DNA of 64,000 nucleotides. Source: Photobacterium chitinilyticum. Lineage in GTDB: Bacteria; Pseudomonadota; Gammaproteobacteria; Enterobacterales; Vibrionaceae. How positions within the stretch are numbered: position 1 is the stretch's first letter; every line of letters begins with the position of its first letter. The position numbers and the translations under genes are program-made. The notes beneath the pieces were generated by a model. It searched no databases. It saw only the letters and a program-made list of their open reading frames with translations, and had not been told where the DNA came from. Below, piece after piece: positions 1 through 8,212 of this stretch. Location: the NCBI RefSeq assembly GCF_004104355.1, contig NZ_RJLM01000008.1, forward strand, positions 62,001 through 126,000, given 5' to 3'.

Positions 1-761
1 TGCATACCAGCAGATGCACCGCCAGCTGCAGCATCGATTACGTTAGCAGGCTTATCGTCGCCCTGCGCTTCGTCACCAGCTAGTTGCTCAACAGGCTCAT
101 CTGTTTCAGGCTTGATGATTTTAGCGAACAACAGACCACCAGGTGCAGCCATGAATGATGCTGCAATCAGGTACTCTAGAGGTACACCCATTGCCGCATA
201 ACCAGCAAGAACACCACCAGCAACCGAAGCCAGACCACCACACATTACGGCAAACAGCTCAGACTGCGTCATTTTTGGTACAAACGGACGCACAACAAGC
301 GGTGCTTCAGTCTGACCAACAAAAATGTTAGCTGTTGCAGACATTGATTCTGCGTTAGAGGTTCCAAGTACCTTCTTAAGACCACCACCAAGAACATTGA
401 TTACTACTTGCATAACACCCAAGTAATAAAGAACGCTGATCAGTGCAGAGAAGAAGATAACTGTTGGCAGAACTTTAAATGCGAAGATAAAACCAATACC
501 TTCAACAGAGAAGTTCACTAGGCTACCGAATAGGAATCCGATACCGACGTTACCAAAATCAATGACGCTCTGAACACCGCTACTCGCAGCACCAAGAACA
601 TCTTTACCCCAAGGTACATATAGAACAAATGCACCTAACAAAAATTGGATGGCAAATGCGCCACCAACAGTACGTAGATTAATAGCTTTACGGTTATCAG
701 ATAGTAGAACAGCTAGACCTAGCAGTACTAACATCCCAACCAGGCTCATAAACAGGCTCAT
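1..761 (-). CDS. nupC: NupC-type concentrative nucleoside transporter, 3' end cut by window edge
   Basis: Reading the minus strand from an ATG at 761 gives an open frame to the window edge (about 253 codons, C-terminus missing). It begins [20 protein letters not shown] and continues as hydrophobic segments with the family stretch [16 protein letters not shown], typical of H+/Na+-coupled concentrative nucleoside transporters of the inner membrane. These import nucleosides for salvage or as carbon source. A hydrophilic, acidic loop rich in E, D and Q (about residues 215-250) lies near the window edge. A second in-frame ATG at 749 is a possible start. The upstream region has a consensus -10 and two CRP-like sites, which fits a catabolite-controlled nucleoside gene. 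Family assignment is firm; the substrate range is inferred. Confidence 0.9.
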   Translation of the reverse strand, partial: MSLFMSLVGMLVLLGLAVLLSDNRKAINLRTVGGAFAIQFLLGAFVLYVPWGKDVLGAASSGVQSVIDFGNVGIGFLFGSLVNFSVEGIGFIFAFKVLPTVIFFSALISVLYYLGVMQVVINVLGGGLKKVLGTSNAESMSATANIFVGQTEAPLVVRPFVPKMTQSELFAVMCGGLASVAGGVLAGYAAMGVPLEYLIAASFMAAPGGLLFAKIIKPETDEPVEQLAGDEAQGDDKPANVIDAAAGGASAGM

Positions 762-826
762 AGTTTATGGCATCCCTTTAGTTAAGTTTGGCGTCTCGAC
801 AATTTGGCTCATTAAGAGTCCGGCGC

Positions 827-921
827 ATTATACTAACGCGGCGGCCGATAAAGTAATGCCGCCATCACACTTTCCAAGGAAAGAGAGTGAAAGTTTAGTC
901 ACAAACGTGACATAAATCACA
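827..921 (-). promoter_or_regulatory. nupC promoter with two CRP-like sites
   Basis: Reading toward nupC there is a perfect TATAAT (827-832) with no good -35, implying a start near 820. A CRP-like site occupies 854-869: one half TGTGA is perfect and the other is weak. Its centre is 861.5, about -41.5. A strong CRP site, GTGA-N6-TCAC with outer bases matching one side, occupies 906-921, centre 913.5, about -93.5. The 52-base spacing resembles CRP/CytR-controlled nucleoside promoters such as E. coli deoP2. I do not see a clear CytR operator between them. Two LacI-family-like repeats (GCAACCGTTT and GCAATCGTTT) lie further upstream at 940-962, before a weak third CRP-like site near 967-982. Confidence 0.6.
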
Positions 922-977
922 AAGGAAAATGCAGCTCACGCAACCGTTTCGCGCAATCGTTTTCTTTTAGATCTAGA

Positions 978-1772
978 TCACATCAAAAGTTGAAAAAGTT
1001 CAGCTGCGGTTAAACTCGTGGCTTCTTCAATTTCAGCCTCAGACTCTTCCCTGATATCAACAAGCGATTGCATAACGTTGCGTAACCTATCGGGGCGATT
1101 AGGCTGCCCCTGGAAGCCGGCAACAGGCATATCTGGCGCATCGGTCTCTAGCATCAGTGCTGCCAATGGCAGTGCTGCTATTGTAATGCGAGTTTTATTG
1201 GCCCGGCGATATGTAATCGTTCCACCAACACCAATTTTGATACCTAGATCGATTAATTGCTCGGCCTGCGAGAGACTGCCACTGAAACCGTGATAGACAC
1301 CACCAGCAACCGGCGGGTTTCGTTTCAATATGCCAAGCAGCTCAGAGAAGGCCTTCCGGCAGTGAAGGATAACCGGCAAACCATAGTCACTTGCCAGCTT
1401 CAGCTGTGCTTCCAATAGTTCGACCTGCCGATCCCGGTTTACATCCGCAATGGCAAAGTCTAGACCACATTCACCCACCGCAACGCAATTAACATCCTTA
1501 TTGCCTTCTCCTCCGATGACTTCTTCTAACTGCGCCTTCAGCAAGGCCAAGGCATCAGGGCTATGCTCCTGGCTAAAAAACGGATGCAACCCGAGTGCAT
1601 AGTATAAATTGTCAAACTGCTGGCTAAGAGTCCTCACCGCCTGCCAATTACGTTCACCGACAGAAGGAATGATGATCTTGCCGACCCCGGCCTTGCGTGC
1701 TAGCTCAAGGTAATAAGCAGGATCCGAGGAAAAAGGCTCAAAATCGAAATGACAATGACTATCGATAAGCAT
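978..1772 (-). CDS. yjjV: TatD-family metal-dependent hydrolase (YjjV-like)
   Basis: 264 residues, the normal length for TatD/YcfH/YjjV hydrolases, which are TIM-barrel metal-dependent deoxyribonucleases. Metal ligands are visible: the N-terminal HCHFD motif (His6, His8), Glu in GECGLDF, His in VILHCRKAF, His in VYHGFSG, and Asp in LETDAPD. The exact substrate of YjjV is not known. The ATG lies 2 bases after the stop of a tiny ORF that has its own ribosome binding site, so its translation may be coupled. It probably forms an operon with glgX upstream. The alternative family member name (tatD or ycfH) is less likely because the nupC neighbourhood fits yjjV. Confidence 0.85.
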   Translation of the reverse strand: MLIDSHCHFDFEPFSSDPAYYLELARKAGVGKIIIPSVGERNWQAVRTLSQQFDNLYYALGLHPFFSQEHSPDALALLKAQLEEVIGGEGNKDVNCVAVGECGLDFAIADVNRDRQVELLEAQLKLASDYGLPVILHCRKAFSELLGILKRNPPVAGGVYHGFSGSLSQAEQLIDLGIKIGVGGTITYRRANKTRITIAALPLAALMLETDAPDMPVAGFQGQPNRPDRLRNVMQSLVDIREESEAEIEEATSLTAAELFQLLM

Positions 1773-1774
1773 GG

Positions 1775-1849
1775 CTAGCTCTCGCTATATATTGTTTGCT
1801 CACACCACTGCTCGTATTTGGCAGCCACTTGCTTTAGCCATTTAAGCAT
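1775..1849 (-). CDS. 24-residue small ORF between glgX and yjjV
   Basis: An ATG at 1849 is preceded by AAGGAG with 6-base spacing and opens a 24-codon frame beginning MLKWLKQVAAKYEQWC and ending in TAG at 1775. The stop is 2 bases upstream of the yjjV ATG and the ORF begins 20 bases after the glgX stop, so it fills the gap between two co-directional genes exactly. The peptide is short, amphipathic and rich in W, K, Q and Y. Its start resembles, from memory, small Vibrio proteins of the DUF5363 type, but it lacks their longer C-terminal part. It could encode a small protein or only couple translation to yjjV. Confidence 0.5.
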   Translation of the reverse strand: MLKWLKQVAAKYEQWCEQTIYSES

Positions 1850-1869
1850 CTCTTTCTCCTTAGCCACTA

Positions 1870-3954
1870 TTAACCCCGTGGTTTTGCCACCATCACGATC
1901 ATACTACGCCCTGTCACCAAAATGGTATCGTGCAGATACTTTGGTGACTGCTCGATAGTATAGATGTCTCGAGGGCTTTGCTCTGCCGTATTGACCAACA
2001 AATGCCAGTCCCGACCCTCTCGGTTCGGCAAGGTAAACACCAACGGATCCCAATAGGCATTACAGATTATATAGAGCTCGTCCTCGCTGATCGGATGGAT
2101 CACTGTCGATGCCAGCGAATGGGAATGCTCTGACCAATCAGGTTGATTTGGCTGAAGGCCATGCCAGCTGATCCCGACATTCTCAACTACCGAGCTCAGC
2201 GACATATGCATGTTCCAGTCGATTGTCGGTTCGGTCCGCCGAATTTGGTTCATCAGTGTCACAAACCGCAGCATATCAGCATGCTTATCGGTGAGGCGCC
2301 AATCAAACCAGCTAATCTCATTATCTTGGCAGTAGGCATTATTATTGCCCCGCTGGGTACGCCGAACCTCATCCCCCATTGAAATCATTGGGGTGCCCAG
2401 TGACAACAACAGTGTCGCCAGCATATTTTTACACTGGCGGTTACGCAAGGCTTCGACCTCTGCAATGTCCGTCGGTCCTTCCACACCATAGTTATTCGAC
2501 AGATTATGACTGTCGCCGTCACGGTTGGCCTCGCCATTATCCCAGTTATGTTTCTCGCTGTAACTCACCAGATCATTGAGGGTAAAACCATCATGGGCAC
2601 AGATAAAATTCACTGAACGGTGCGGCGAATGGCGATCGCTGCAGTAGATATCCGGAGATCCCAAAGTACGAGAAGCAAAACGGCTGACGCTGTCACTGTC
2701 TCCGCGCCAAAAAGCCCGCACATCATCACGAAACTTCCCGTTCCACTCATTCCAGCGATCACCAATAAATGATCCTACCTGATAAAGACCTGCGGCATCC
2801 CAGGCCTCGGCGAAGATTTTGGTACTACTCAGGATCGGATCGGAATCTATCGACCATAACAGAGGCGGCTCTTTCATTGGTTGCCCCAGACTATCTCTGG
2901 CCAGCACCGATGCAAGATCAAAACGGAAGCCGTCGACCCGCATTTCGGTCACCCAAAAATGCAGGGCATCAATAATCATCCGCCTCAGTACACTGTGGTT
3001 GGCATTGCAGGTATTGCCGCACCCGCTGTAATTCGCATATTGGCCACTTTTCTTGTCTACGATGTAATACGCCCCGTTCTGCAATCCCTTAAAGCAAAAC
3101 GTCGGACCGCTCTCGTCACCTTCAGCCGTATGATTGAAAACGACATCCAGGATCACTTCAATATCTGCTTTATGTAGCTCCCTCACCAGGGTCTTGAATT
3201 CAGTGATAGCAGCCAGCGGATCTTTCTCGACACTGTAGCCGGCATGAACGGCAAAGAAGTTAATCGGACTATAGCCCCAGTAGTTTTTCCTTCCCTCGGG
3301 TGCATCATCGACATCAAACTGCTGGATAGGCATCAGCTCAACGGCTGTCACTCCTAGCGACTTCAGGTAAGGGATTTTCTCAATGACACCAGCAAACGTT
3401 CCCCGTTTAGACTCTTCGATACCCGACGAAGGATGTTTGGTAAAACCGCCGACATGCATTTCATAGATCACGGTATCTGTTAATGAATGGCGCGGAGCCT
3501 GGGAGCCCTGCCAGTCAAAGGCTCGCTGATCAACCACAACACTTTTCATTCCGCTATCTATATTCGGATCGGAACCAATCGCCTTGTCACGGCAATAATG
3601 GCGTCCAAAGCAAATCGCCTGACTGTAGGGATCTATCAGTATTTTTTCCTTGTTGAAGCGCAGTCCGACCTCCGGTTTCCAGGGGCCAGCAACCTGAAAG
3701 GCATACACCTGCCCATGACCAATATTGGCAACAAACAAAAACCAGTAATGTCCCCGCTTGTGAACCACAGGATCAAGTTCGAACGAGAGAGATGGTGTAG
3801 TGGTATCCTGACTGTCAAACAGGTGCAGTATTACTTTCGTTGCGTCTTTGGAGTAAAGGCTAAAGTTCACGCCCTGCTCTTTTATAGTGGCACCTAACGG
3901 GGATGGCTCCCCTGGCCAGGAGTAAACATCTTTTCCTACAGAAAATTCCATCAT
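1870..3954 (-). CDS. glgX: Glycogen debranching enzyme / isoamylase family (GlgX-like)
   Basis: A GH13 family enzyme of about 694 residues that hydrolyses alpha-1,6 branch points of glycogen or limit dextrins in the cytoplasm. An N-terminal CBM48-like beta domain (about 10-130; PLGATIKEQGVNFSLYS) is followed by the TIM barrel. GH13 signatures are visible: DVVFNHTAEG, DGFRFDLAS (nucleophile Asp), FAEAWD (acid/base Glu) and CAHDGFTLND (third acidic residue). The open frame extends upstream to a TTG at 3969, but ATG codons at 3954 and 3951 sit just after GGGG and AGGA, so I place the start at 3954. It is followed by the tiny ORF and yjjV. A terminator upstream of it (4043-4068) implies its own promoter. 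Confidence 0.85.
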   Translation of the reverse strand: MMEFSVGKDVYSWPGEPSPLGATIKEQGVNFSLYSKDATKVILHLFDSQDTTTPSLSFELDPVVHKRGHYWFLFVANIGHGQVYAFQVAGPWKPEVGLRFNKEKILIDPYSQAICFGRHYCRDKAIGSDPNIDSGMKSVVVDQRAFDWQGSQAPRHSLTDTVIYEMHVGGFTKHPSSGIEESKRGTFAGVIEKIPYLKSLGVTAVELMPIQQFDVDDAPEGRKNYWGYSPINFFAVHAGYSVEKDPLAAITEFKTLVRELHKADIEVILDVVFNHTAEGDESGPTFCFKGLQNGAYYIVDKKSGQYANYSGCGNTCNANHSVLRRMIIDALHFWVTEMRVDGFRFDLASVLARDSLGQPMKEPPLLWSIDSDPILSSTKIFAEAWDAAGLYQVGSFIGDRWNEWNGKFRDDVRAFWRGDSDSVSRFASRTLGSPDIYCSDRHSPHRSVNFICAHDGFTLNDLVSYSEKHNWDNGEANRDGDSHNLSNNYGVEGPTDIAEVEALRNRQCKNMLATLLLSLGTPMISMGDEVRRTQRGNNNAYCQDNEISWFDWRLTDKHADMLRFVTLMNQIRRTEPTIDWNMHMSLSSVVENVGISWHGLQPNQPDWSEHSHSLASTVIHPISEDELYIICNAYWDPLVFTLPNREGRDWHLLVNTAEQSPRDIYTIEQSPKYLHDTILVTGRSMIVMVAKPRG

Positions 3955-4042
3955 TCCTATCCCCGCCAATACGCAACACAGAGAATATTAGACCGAGAAA
4001 AAGAGAATGAAAGAGAGGCGTAACCGATTCGTAAAAAAGGAT

Positions 4043-4068
4043 AAAAAAAACCGCCACAACTGTGACGG
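4043..4068 (-). terminator. Terminator of prfC
   Basis: On the minus strand an 8-base-pair stem with one G-T pair (4051-4068) is followed by a run of eight T (4043-4050), 43 bases after the prfC stop. Confidence 0.85.
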
Positions 4069-4110
4069 CTTTTGACTTTCGGGTTGAAATTCAACCTTTA
4101 AATGATTTGA

Positions 4111-5691
4111 TTAGTGTTCGCGGGTCGCACGGAAATCAACGTCCGGGAAGCGCTCTTTGGCCAAGTTCAGGTTTACCATCGTCGGAGCGATATAACTTAG
4201 ATTATCACCGCCATCCAATGCTAAGTTAGCCTGGCTCTTGCGCTTGAACTCTTCCAGCTTCTTGGTATCACCACACTCAACCCAGCGCGCAGTTGCAACG
4301 TTAACGCCTTCGTAGATAGCTTCTACGTTGTACTCAGCTTTCAAACGCGCTACAACCACATCAAACTGAAGTACACCTACAGCACCAACGATCAAGTCGT
4401 TGTTTTGCAGCGGACGGAATACCTGTACTGCACCTTCTTCAGATAGCTGAACCAGACCTTTAAGCAGCTGTTTCTGCTTCAGTGGATCTTTCAGACGAAT
4501 ACGACGAAACAGTTCTGGTGCAAAGTTAGGGATACCGGCAAATTTCAGGCTTTCACCTTGGGTAAAAGTGTCACCGATCTGGATCGTACCGTGGTTATGC
4601 AAGCCGATAATGTCACCCGCATAAGCCATTTCTGCACGAGTACGGTCACCGGCCATAAAGGTTACCGCATCAGAGATGCTAACATTCTTGCCGGTACGGA
4701 CATGGTTCATTTTCATGCCCTGATTATACGTACCCGATACGATGCGCATAAAGGCAATACGGTCGCGGTGCTTCGGATCCATATTAGCCTGGATCTTAAA
4801 TACGAAACCAGAGAACTTCTCTTCCGTTGCTTCAACATCACGCTCGTTTGCCTTGCGCGGCATAGGCGCAGGCGCCCACTTGGTCAGGCCGTCAAGCATA
4901 TGGTCGACACCGAAGTTACCCAGTGCCGTACCAAAGAAGACCGGTGTGAGTTCACCATTCAGGAAAAGTTCCTGGTCAAACTCGTGCGATGCACCAATAA
5001 CCAGTTCAAGCTCTTCACGAAGCTGCTCTGCCAATACACCACCAATTGCTTCATCAAGCTCAGAGTTTTCCAGACCTTTAATGATGCGCTGTTCTTGAAT
5101 CGTGTGCCCCTGGCCCGTGCTGTACAAAATAGACTCGTCACGGTGGATATGATAAACACCCTTAAACTCTTTACCACAACCAATCGGCCATGATACTGGC
5201 GCGCATGCCATGTTCAGTTCGGTTTCAACTTCATCCAACAATTCCATCGGATCACGAATATCACGGTCCAATTTGTTCATGAAGGTCACGATAGGTGTAT
5301 CACGCAGGCGGGTAACTTCCATCAGCTTACGGGTACGATCTTCGACACCTTTCGCGGCGTCGATCACCATCAGGCATGAATCAACCGCGGTTAGCGTACG
5401 GTAGGTATCTTCCGAAAAATCTTCGTGTCCCGGGGTATCTAGCAGGTTAACCAGACAATCATTGTACGGGAACTGCATCACCGAGGTGGTTACCGAGATA
5501 CCACGCTCTTTTTCCATCTCCATCCAGTCTGACTTGGCATGCTGGTTTGAGCCACGGCCTTTAACCGTACCGGCTTTCTGGATCGCGTTTCCGAATAACA
5601 ATACTTTTTCGGTGATGGTTGTTTTACCCGCATCCGGGTGAGAAATGATCGCAAACGTACGACGTTTGTTCACTTCAGGTAAAAAAGACAT
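4111..5691 (-). CDS. prfC: Peptide chain release factor 3
   Basis: RF3 is a translational GTPase that recycles RF1/RF2 from the ribosome after termination. With the ATG at 5691 the protein is 526 residues, matching the usual length of about 529. The open frame continues upstream to a TTG at 5721, but family alignment begins at [20 protein letters not shown] and an AGGAT lies 12 bases upstream of the ATG. The G1 motif SHPDAGKTT is at residues 17-25, G3 DTPGHEDF begins at 85, and G4 is NKLD. It is monocistronic, with a terminator at its 3' end. Identification is firm. Confidence 0.97.
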   Translation of the reverse strand: MSFLPEVNKRRTFAIISHPDAGKTTITEKVLLFGNAIQKAGTVKGRGSNQHAKSDWMEMEKERGISVTTSVMQFPYNDCLVNLLDTPGHEDFSEDTYRTLTAVDSCLMVIDAAKGVEDRTRKLMEVTRLRDTPIVTFMNKLDRDIRDPMELLDEVETELNMACAPVSWPIGCGKEFKGVYHIHRDESILYSTGQGHTIQEQRIIKGLENSELDEAIGGVLAEQLREELELVIGASHEFDQELFLNGELTPVFFGTALGNFGVDHMLDGLTKWAPAPMPRKANERDVEATEEKFSGFVFKIQANMDPKHRDRIAFMRIVSGTYNQGMKMNHVRTGKNVSISDAVTFMAGDRTRAEMAYAGDIIGLHNHGTIQIGDTFTQGESLKFAGIPNFAPELFRRIRLKDPLKQKQLLKGLVQLSEEGAVQVFRPLQNNDLIVGAVGVLQFDVVVARLKAEYNVEAIYEGVNVATARWVECGDTKKLEEFKRKSQANLALDGGDNLSYIAPTMVNLNLAKERFPDVDFRATREH

Positions 5692-5996
5692 AAGCGTTGA
5701 TAATCCTGTGAGAGATTTCAATAATCGAGCAGCAACTCACTAGCTGTGAGTTGCCCAGCTCCTAATATAAAGACCTAACTAAGTATTTGAATAGAGACCT
5801 AACTAGGTTTCATCATCTGCGCTGGCAGAAAACAAAGGGTGATTTCATTTTAGTGAATTACATGTTTGTCTCTATCCTACGCAGCGTTGTCGATGACTAT
5901 TGGGAGCCTGAAAGATGGCGGAATTATACGCAAACTCCGCAGAAAGAAACAGCAGTAACACTGTGCTGTTTCTGGCACCGGCCTCTGGCTGGGCAG
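5692..5996. other. Intergenic region between prfC and rimI, with rimI terminator
   Basis: About 305 bases without a convincing gene. A perfect 10-base-pair inverted repeat (AGAAACAGCA at 5945-5954, complement at 5964-5973) lies 24 bases beyond the rimI stop and is followed on the minus strand by a T-rich stretch, so it is a likely rimI terminator. The rest should hold the prfC promoter, which I could not place. An open frame on the plus strand (5787-6101) overlaps rimI and has no ribosome binding site. Confidence 0.55.
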
Positions 5997-6443
5997 CTAC
6001 ATCACCAGATACGTCATAATCAATGCATCTTCACGGCCGTTTTCCGAGGGGTAATAGCCGACCCGACGATTAATTTCATTAAAGCCGATAGCTTCATATA
6101 GCTGAGCTGCACGGGTATTGCTGGCCCTGACTTCTAACCAGATCTCTTCGGCATTCAACGCCGACAGCTGGTCAATAAAGCCTTCAAGTAATAGTTTGCC
6201 GTATCCCTTGCCCTGAAAATCAGGATCAATAGCGATATTCAGCAATGTTGCCTCTCCTGCCACATTCTGGCCAAAACAATAGCCGACGATCTTATCATCA
6301 ACTTGTAAGGCAAAATTAGCGGCAATCTTATTCGGCGCTTTGCGGATCAACGACTCAGCCCATGGAAACGCATGAGCAGCCTGCTCGATACGCCAGACAT
6401 CATCAAGATGGTGCGGTGCTAGGGAAACAATTTTATGAGTCAT
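5997..6443 (-). CDS. rimI: Ribosomal protein S18-alanine N-acetyltransferase
   Basis: 148-residue GNAT-fold enzyme that acetylates the N-terminal alanine of ribosomal protein S18. The acetyl-CoA binding motif reads FQGKGYGKLLL (about residues 76-86), preceded by the beta-strand NIAID and followed by EVRASNTRAAQLYEAIGF, the usual RimI C-terminal core. It overlaps the 3' end of holD by 11 bases, the same holD-rimI arrangement found in E. coli, so the two are translated from one transcript. A hairpin terminator follows the stop. Confidence 0.93.
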   Translation of the reverse strand: MTHKIVSLAPHHLDDVWRIEQAAHAFPWAESLIRKAPNKIAANFALQVDDKIVGYCFGQNVAGEATLLNIAIDPDFQGKGYGKLLLEGFIDQLSALNAEEIWLEVRASNTRAAQLYEAIGFNEINRRVGYYPSENGREDALIMTYLVM

Positions 6444-6834
6444 AGGAACAAATCTGCTGCCATAAGGCTTTTTTACTGGCTGGGTTAGTATGCATTTGTT
6501 TCAGTGATACCGATGTCAGCAATTGGCACCCTGCGGGGTGAGCCACCTGGCAACCAGCCAGCCAGCACCACGTCAAATGATGCTCCCTGATCTGATCCAA
6601 TGCCTGAGGCGGCAGTAGTAACGCCTGTTCGGGGCTAAGCTTCATGCTCTTCAGGATCCGGCCAAATAACCAACTGTCATGCTCATCCAGCTCATCTGAA
6701 CAGACAAACAACAGCTGACAACTCTCCGGAAGGTCAATCACAGGTACCTGCATATCAGGAAAAAATGACGGCTTTCTTACCTGCCAGTAAGTCAGGCCCA
6801 TCTCCTGCAATACCTGTATATCTCTCTGATTCAT
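6433..6834 (-). CDS. holD: DNA polymerase III psi subunit
   Basis: 133 residues, usual length for HolD. Psi bridges the clamp loader to chi (HolC) and single-strand binding protein at the replication fork. The N-terminus, MNQRDIQVLQEMGLTYWQV, carries the conserved hydrophobic and WxV segment typical of psi. It overlaps rimI by 11 bases, which supports the call because holD-rimI is a conserved gene pair. HolD sequences diverge strongly, so context carries part of the evidence. Confidence 0.9.
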   Translation of the reverse strand: MNQRDIQVLQEMGLTYWQVRKPSFFPDMQVPVIDLPESCQLLFVCSDELDEHDSWLFGRILKSMKLSPEQALLLPPQALDQIREHHLTWCWLAGCQVAHPAGCQLLTSVSLKQMHTNPASKKALWQQICSYDS

Positions 6835-6940
6835 CGTATTACCATTTTCAACCTGGTGGCATCACTTCGACTGACGATCCTATCAGATCATCATACGAAA
6901 TAGAGCCACCACAGTCCGAATAATTATCTGGCCCAATAAA

Positions 6941-6964
6941 AAATACCACCCACAGGTGGTATTT
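6941..6964 (-). terminator. Terminator of yhbS
   Basis: Perfect 10-base-pair stem AAATACCACC with loop CACA on the plus strand (6941-6964). The minus-strand RNA ends in a T-run (6936-6943), 28 bases after the yhbS stop. Confidence 0.85.
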
Positions 6965-6991
6965 CTTCAATTCAGGCTCAAGCTGCCATCA

Positions 6992-7495
6992 TCACATGTC
7001 CGAAAACTCGGAACAATATTCCACCAGCCCTACCGTCTCGGCCAGAGAGCCGGGGATCAGCTCTAACACCATAAACGCTTCATCCGGCACTGGCCAGCTG
7101 CAGCGCAGTCCGTGTTCCGATGCTTTGACAAACCCCACTTTGGGATAATAGTCACTATGGCCCAGCACCACTGTAACCGGGTAACCCAGTTCAGCCAAAA
7201 TGCTCTTAGCCTCTTCCATCAGCGCCAAACCAACACCTTGCCGTTGGTATTCGGGTTTCACTGCCAGCGGTGCCAGCCCCTGCCAGTTAGCATCTTGCCC
7301 ATCGACCGTCACCGGGCTGAATAGCAAATGGCCAACCACCTCACCTTCGTCGCTGCATGCCACTAAAGATAATGTCCGGTTACCATTTTCACGCAGCTTC
7401 ATCACCAGCTTCGCTTCCGCCTCGGTGTCAAATACCGCTTTCAGCAAACTGTCGATAGGAAGAATATCCGCCGGTGCTTCGGTTCTAATGAGCAT
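6992..7495 (-). CDS. yhbS: GNAT-family N-acetyltransferase (YhbS-like)
   Basis: With the ATG at 7495 the protein has 167 residues, beginning MLIRTEAPADI. The longer open frame to 7567 runs inside ubiT and lacks family similarity. The acetyl-CoA motif YQRQGVGLALMEEA and the later HSDYYPKVGF stretch are typical of the YhbS group; the substrate is unknown. It overlaps the ubiT stop by 11 bases, reproducing the E. coli yhbS-yhbT pair next to yhbU-yhbV. This suggests a link with the ubiquinone cluster, though none is established. It ends in a strong terminator. Confidence 0.85.
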   Translation of the reverse strand: MLIRTEAPADILPIDSLLKAVFDTEAEAKLVMKLRENGNRTLSLVACSDEGEVVGHLLFSPVTVDGQDANWQGLAPLAVKPEYQRQGVGLALMEEAKSILAELGYPVTVVLGHSDYYPKVGFVKASEHGLRCSWPVPDEAFMVLELIPGSLAETVGLVEYCSEFSDM

Positions 7496-8006
7496 TAATA
7501 ACCTCTTTATCCGCAACCATATCCTGCATCCCTTTCTGGATGAAGTCTGCTGATTGCTGCAATACAAATTTAACAGGGGCCGGAAGCAGTTCCAGATCGA
7601 TACTGTCCATCAAGTTTTTCACTTCCAACCCTAACTCGGTATCACCCTCTATGCGAAGGCGACGCTGGAAAAAGAGTGTATCAGGATCTTCCTTACGTGC
7701 GGCAATTAATACCAAATCATTGCACTCCCCGCTAAAGCTCACATCTTCCTGTTCAGCATGCTCCGAGACGACCAGCTGCTCATCTTGATAACTGATGTAC
7801 CACTGCAAGCCAAGATCCCTCACCTCGACCTTTAGCCAGCGATCCTCCAAAAATTCAAAATCGCCATCCTCCAGCGCTTCTTTGAAGACCATCGCCAAAC
7901 CATCAAGCATCACTTTTTTCTGAATGGCAAACGGGGTCATCTTGGCTGGTACTCGGATCAGAGCCGGACCATACTGCACCATGTGCTTTCGTAGTTGAGC
8001 AATCAC
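7485..8006 (-). CDS. ubiT: Anaerobic ubiquinone biosynthesis accessory factor UbiT (SCP2 domain)
   Basis: An SCP2 lipid-binding domain protein required, with UbiU and UbiV, for oxygen-independent ubiquinone synthesis. The frame is open to 8156, but homology to E. coli YhbT begins at a GTG at 8006, which follows AGGAA. The resulting 173 residues start MIAQLRKHMVQYGPAL and match the 174-residue E. coli protein. The stretches DLVLIAARKEDPDTLFFQRRL and IEGDTELGLEVKNLMD are family signatures. It is transcribed away from rocS-ubiU-ubiV and followed by overlapping yhbS. The GTG start and weak spacing suggest modest translation. Confidence 0.9.
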   Translation of the reverse strand: MIAQLRKHMVQYGPALIRVPAKMTPFAIQKKVMLDGLAMVFKEALEDGDFEFLEDRWLKVEVRDLGLQWYISYQDEQLVVSEHAEQEDVSFSGECNDLVLIAARKEDPDTLFFQRRLRIEGDTELGLEVKNLMDSIDLELLPAPVKFVLQQSADFIQKGMQDMVADKEVINAH

Positions 8007-8212
8007 TGTATTATTATTCCTGTCTCTGTCGTCGCAATTATTGACTGATTGTATGGCAATTGCGGGGGGGCTTTTCATGCCTTGAGTCAAAAAAAACGCT
8101 TCTCTGGGCGCAAAGTTTGGAATTACAACATTATCACAGGTTATAGTACGAAACACTTATTTGAACGGCCCCTCTTGCCGGAGCCTAACACATACGGATA
8201 TATGCACCTTCA

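Noticed and set aside
5787-6101. 104-codon plus-strand frame
   Set aside because: No ribosome binding site, overlaps the antisense of rimI, and contains the rimI terminator hairpin.
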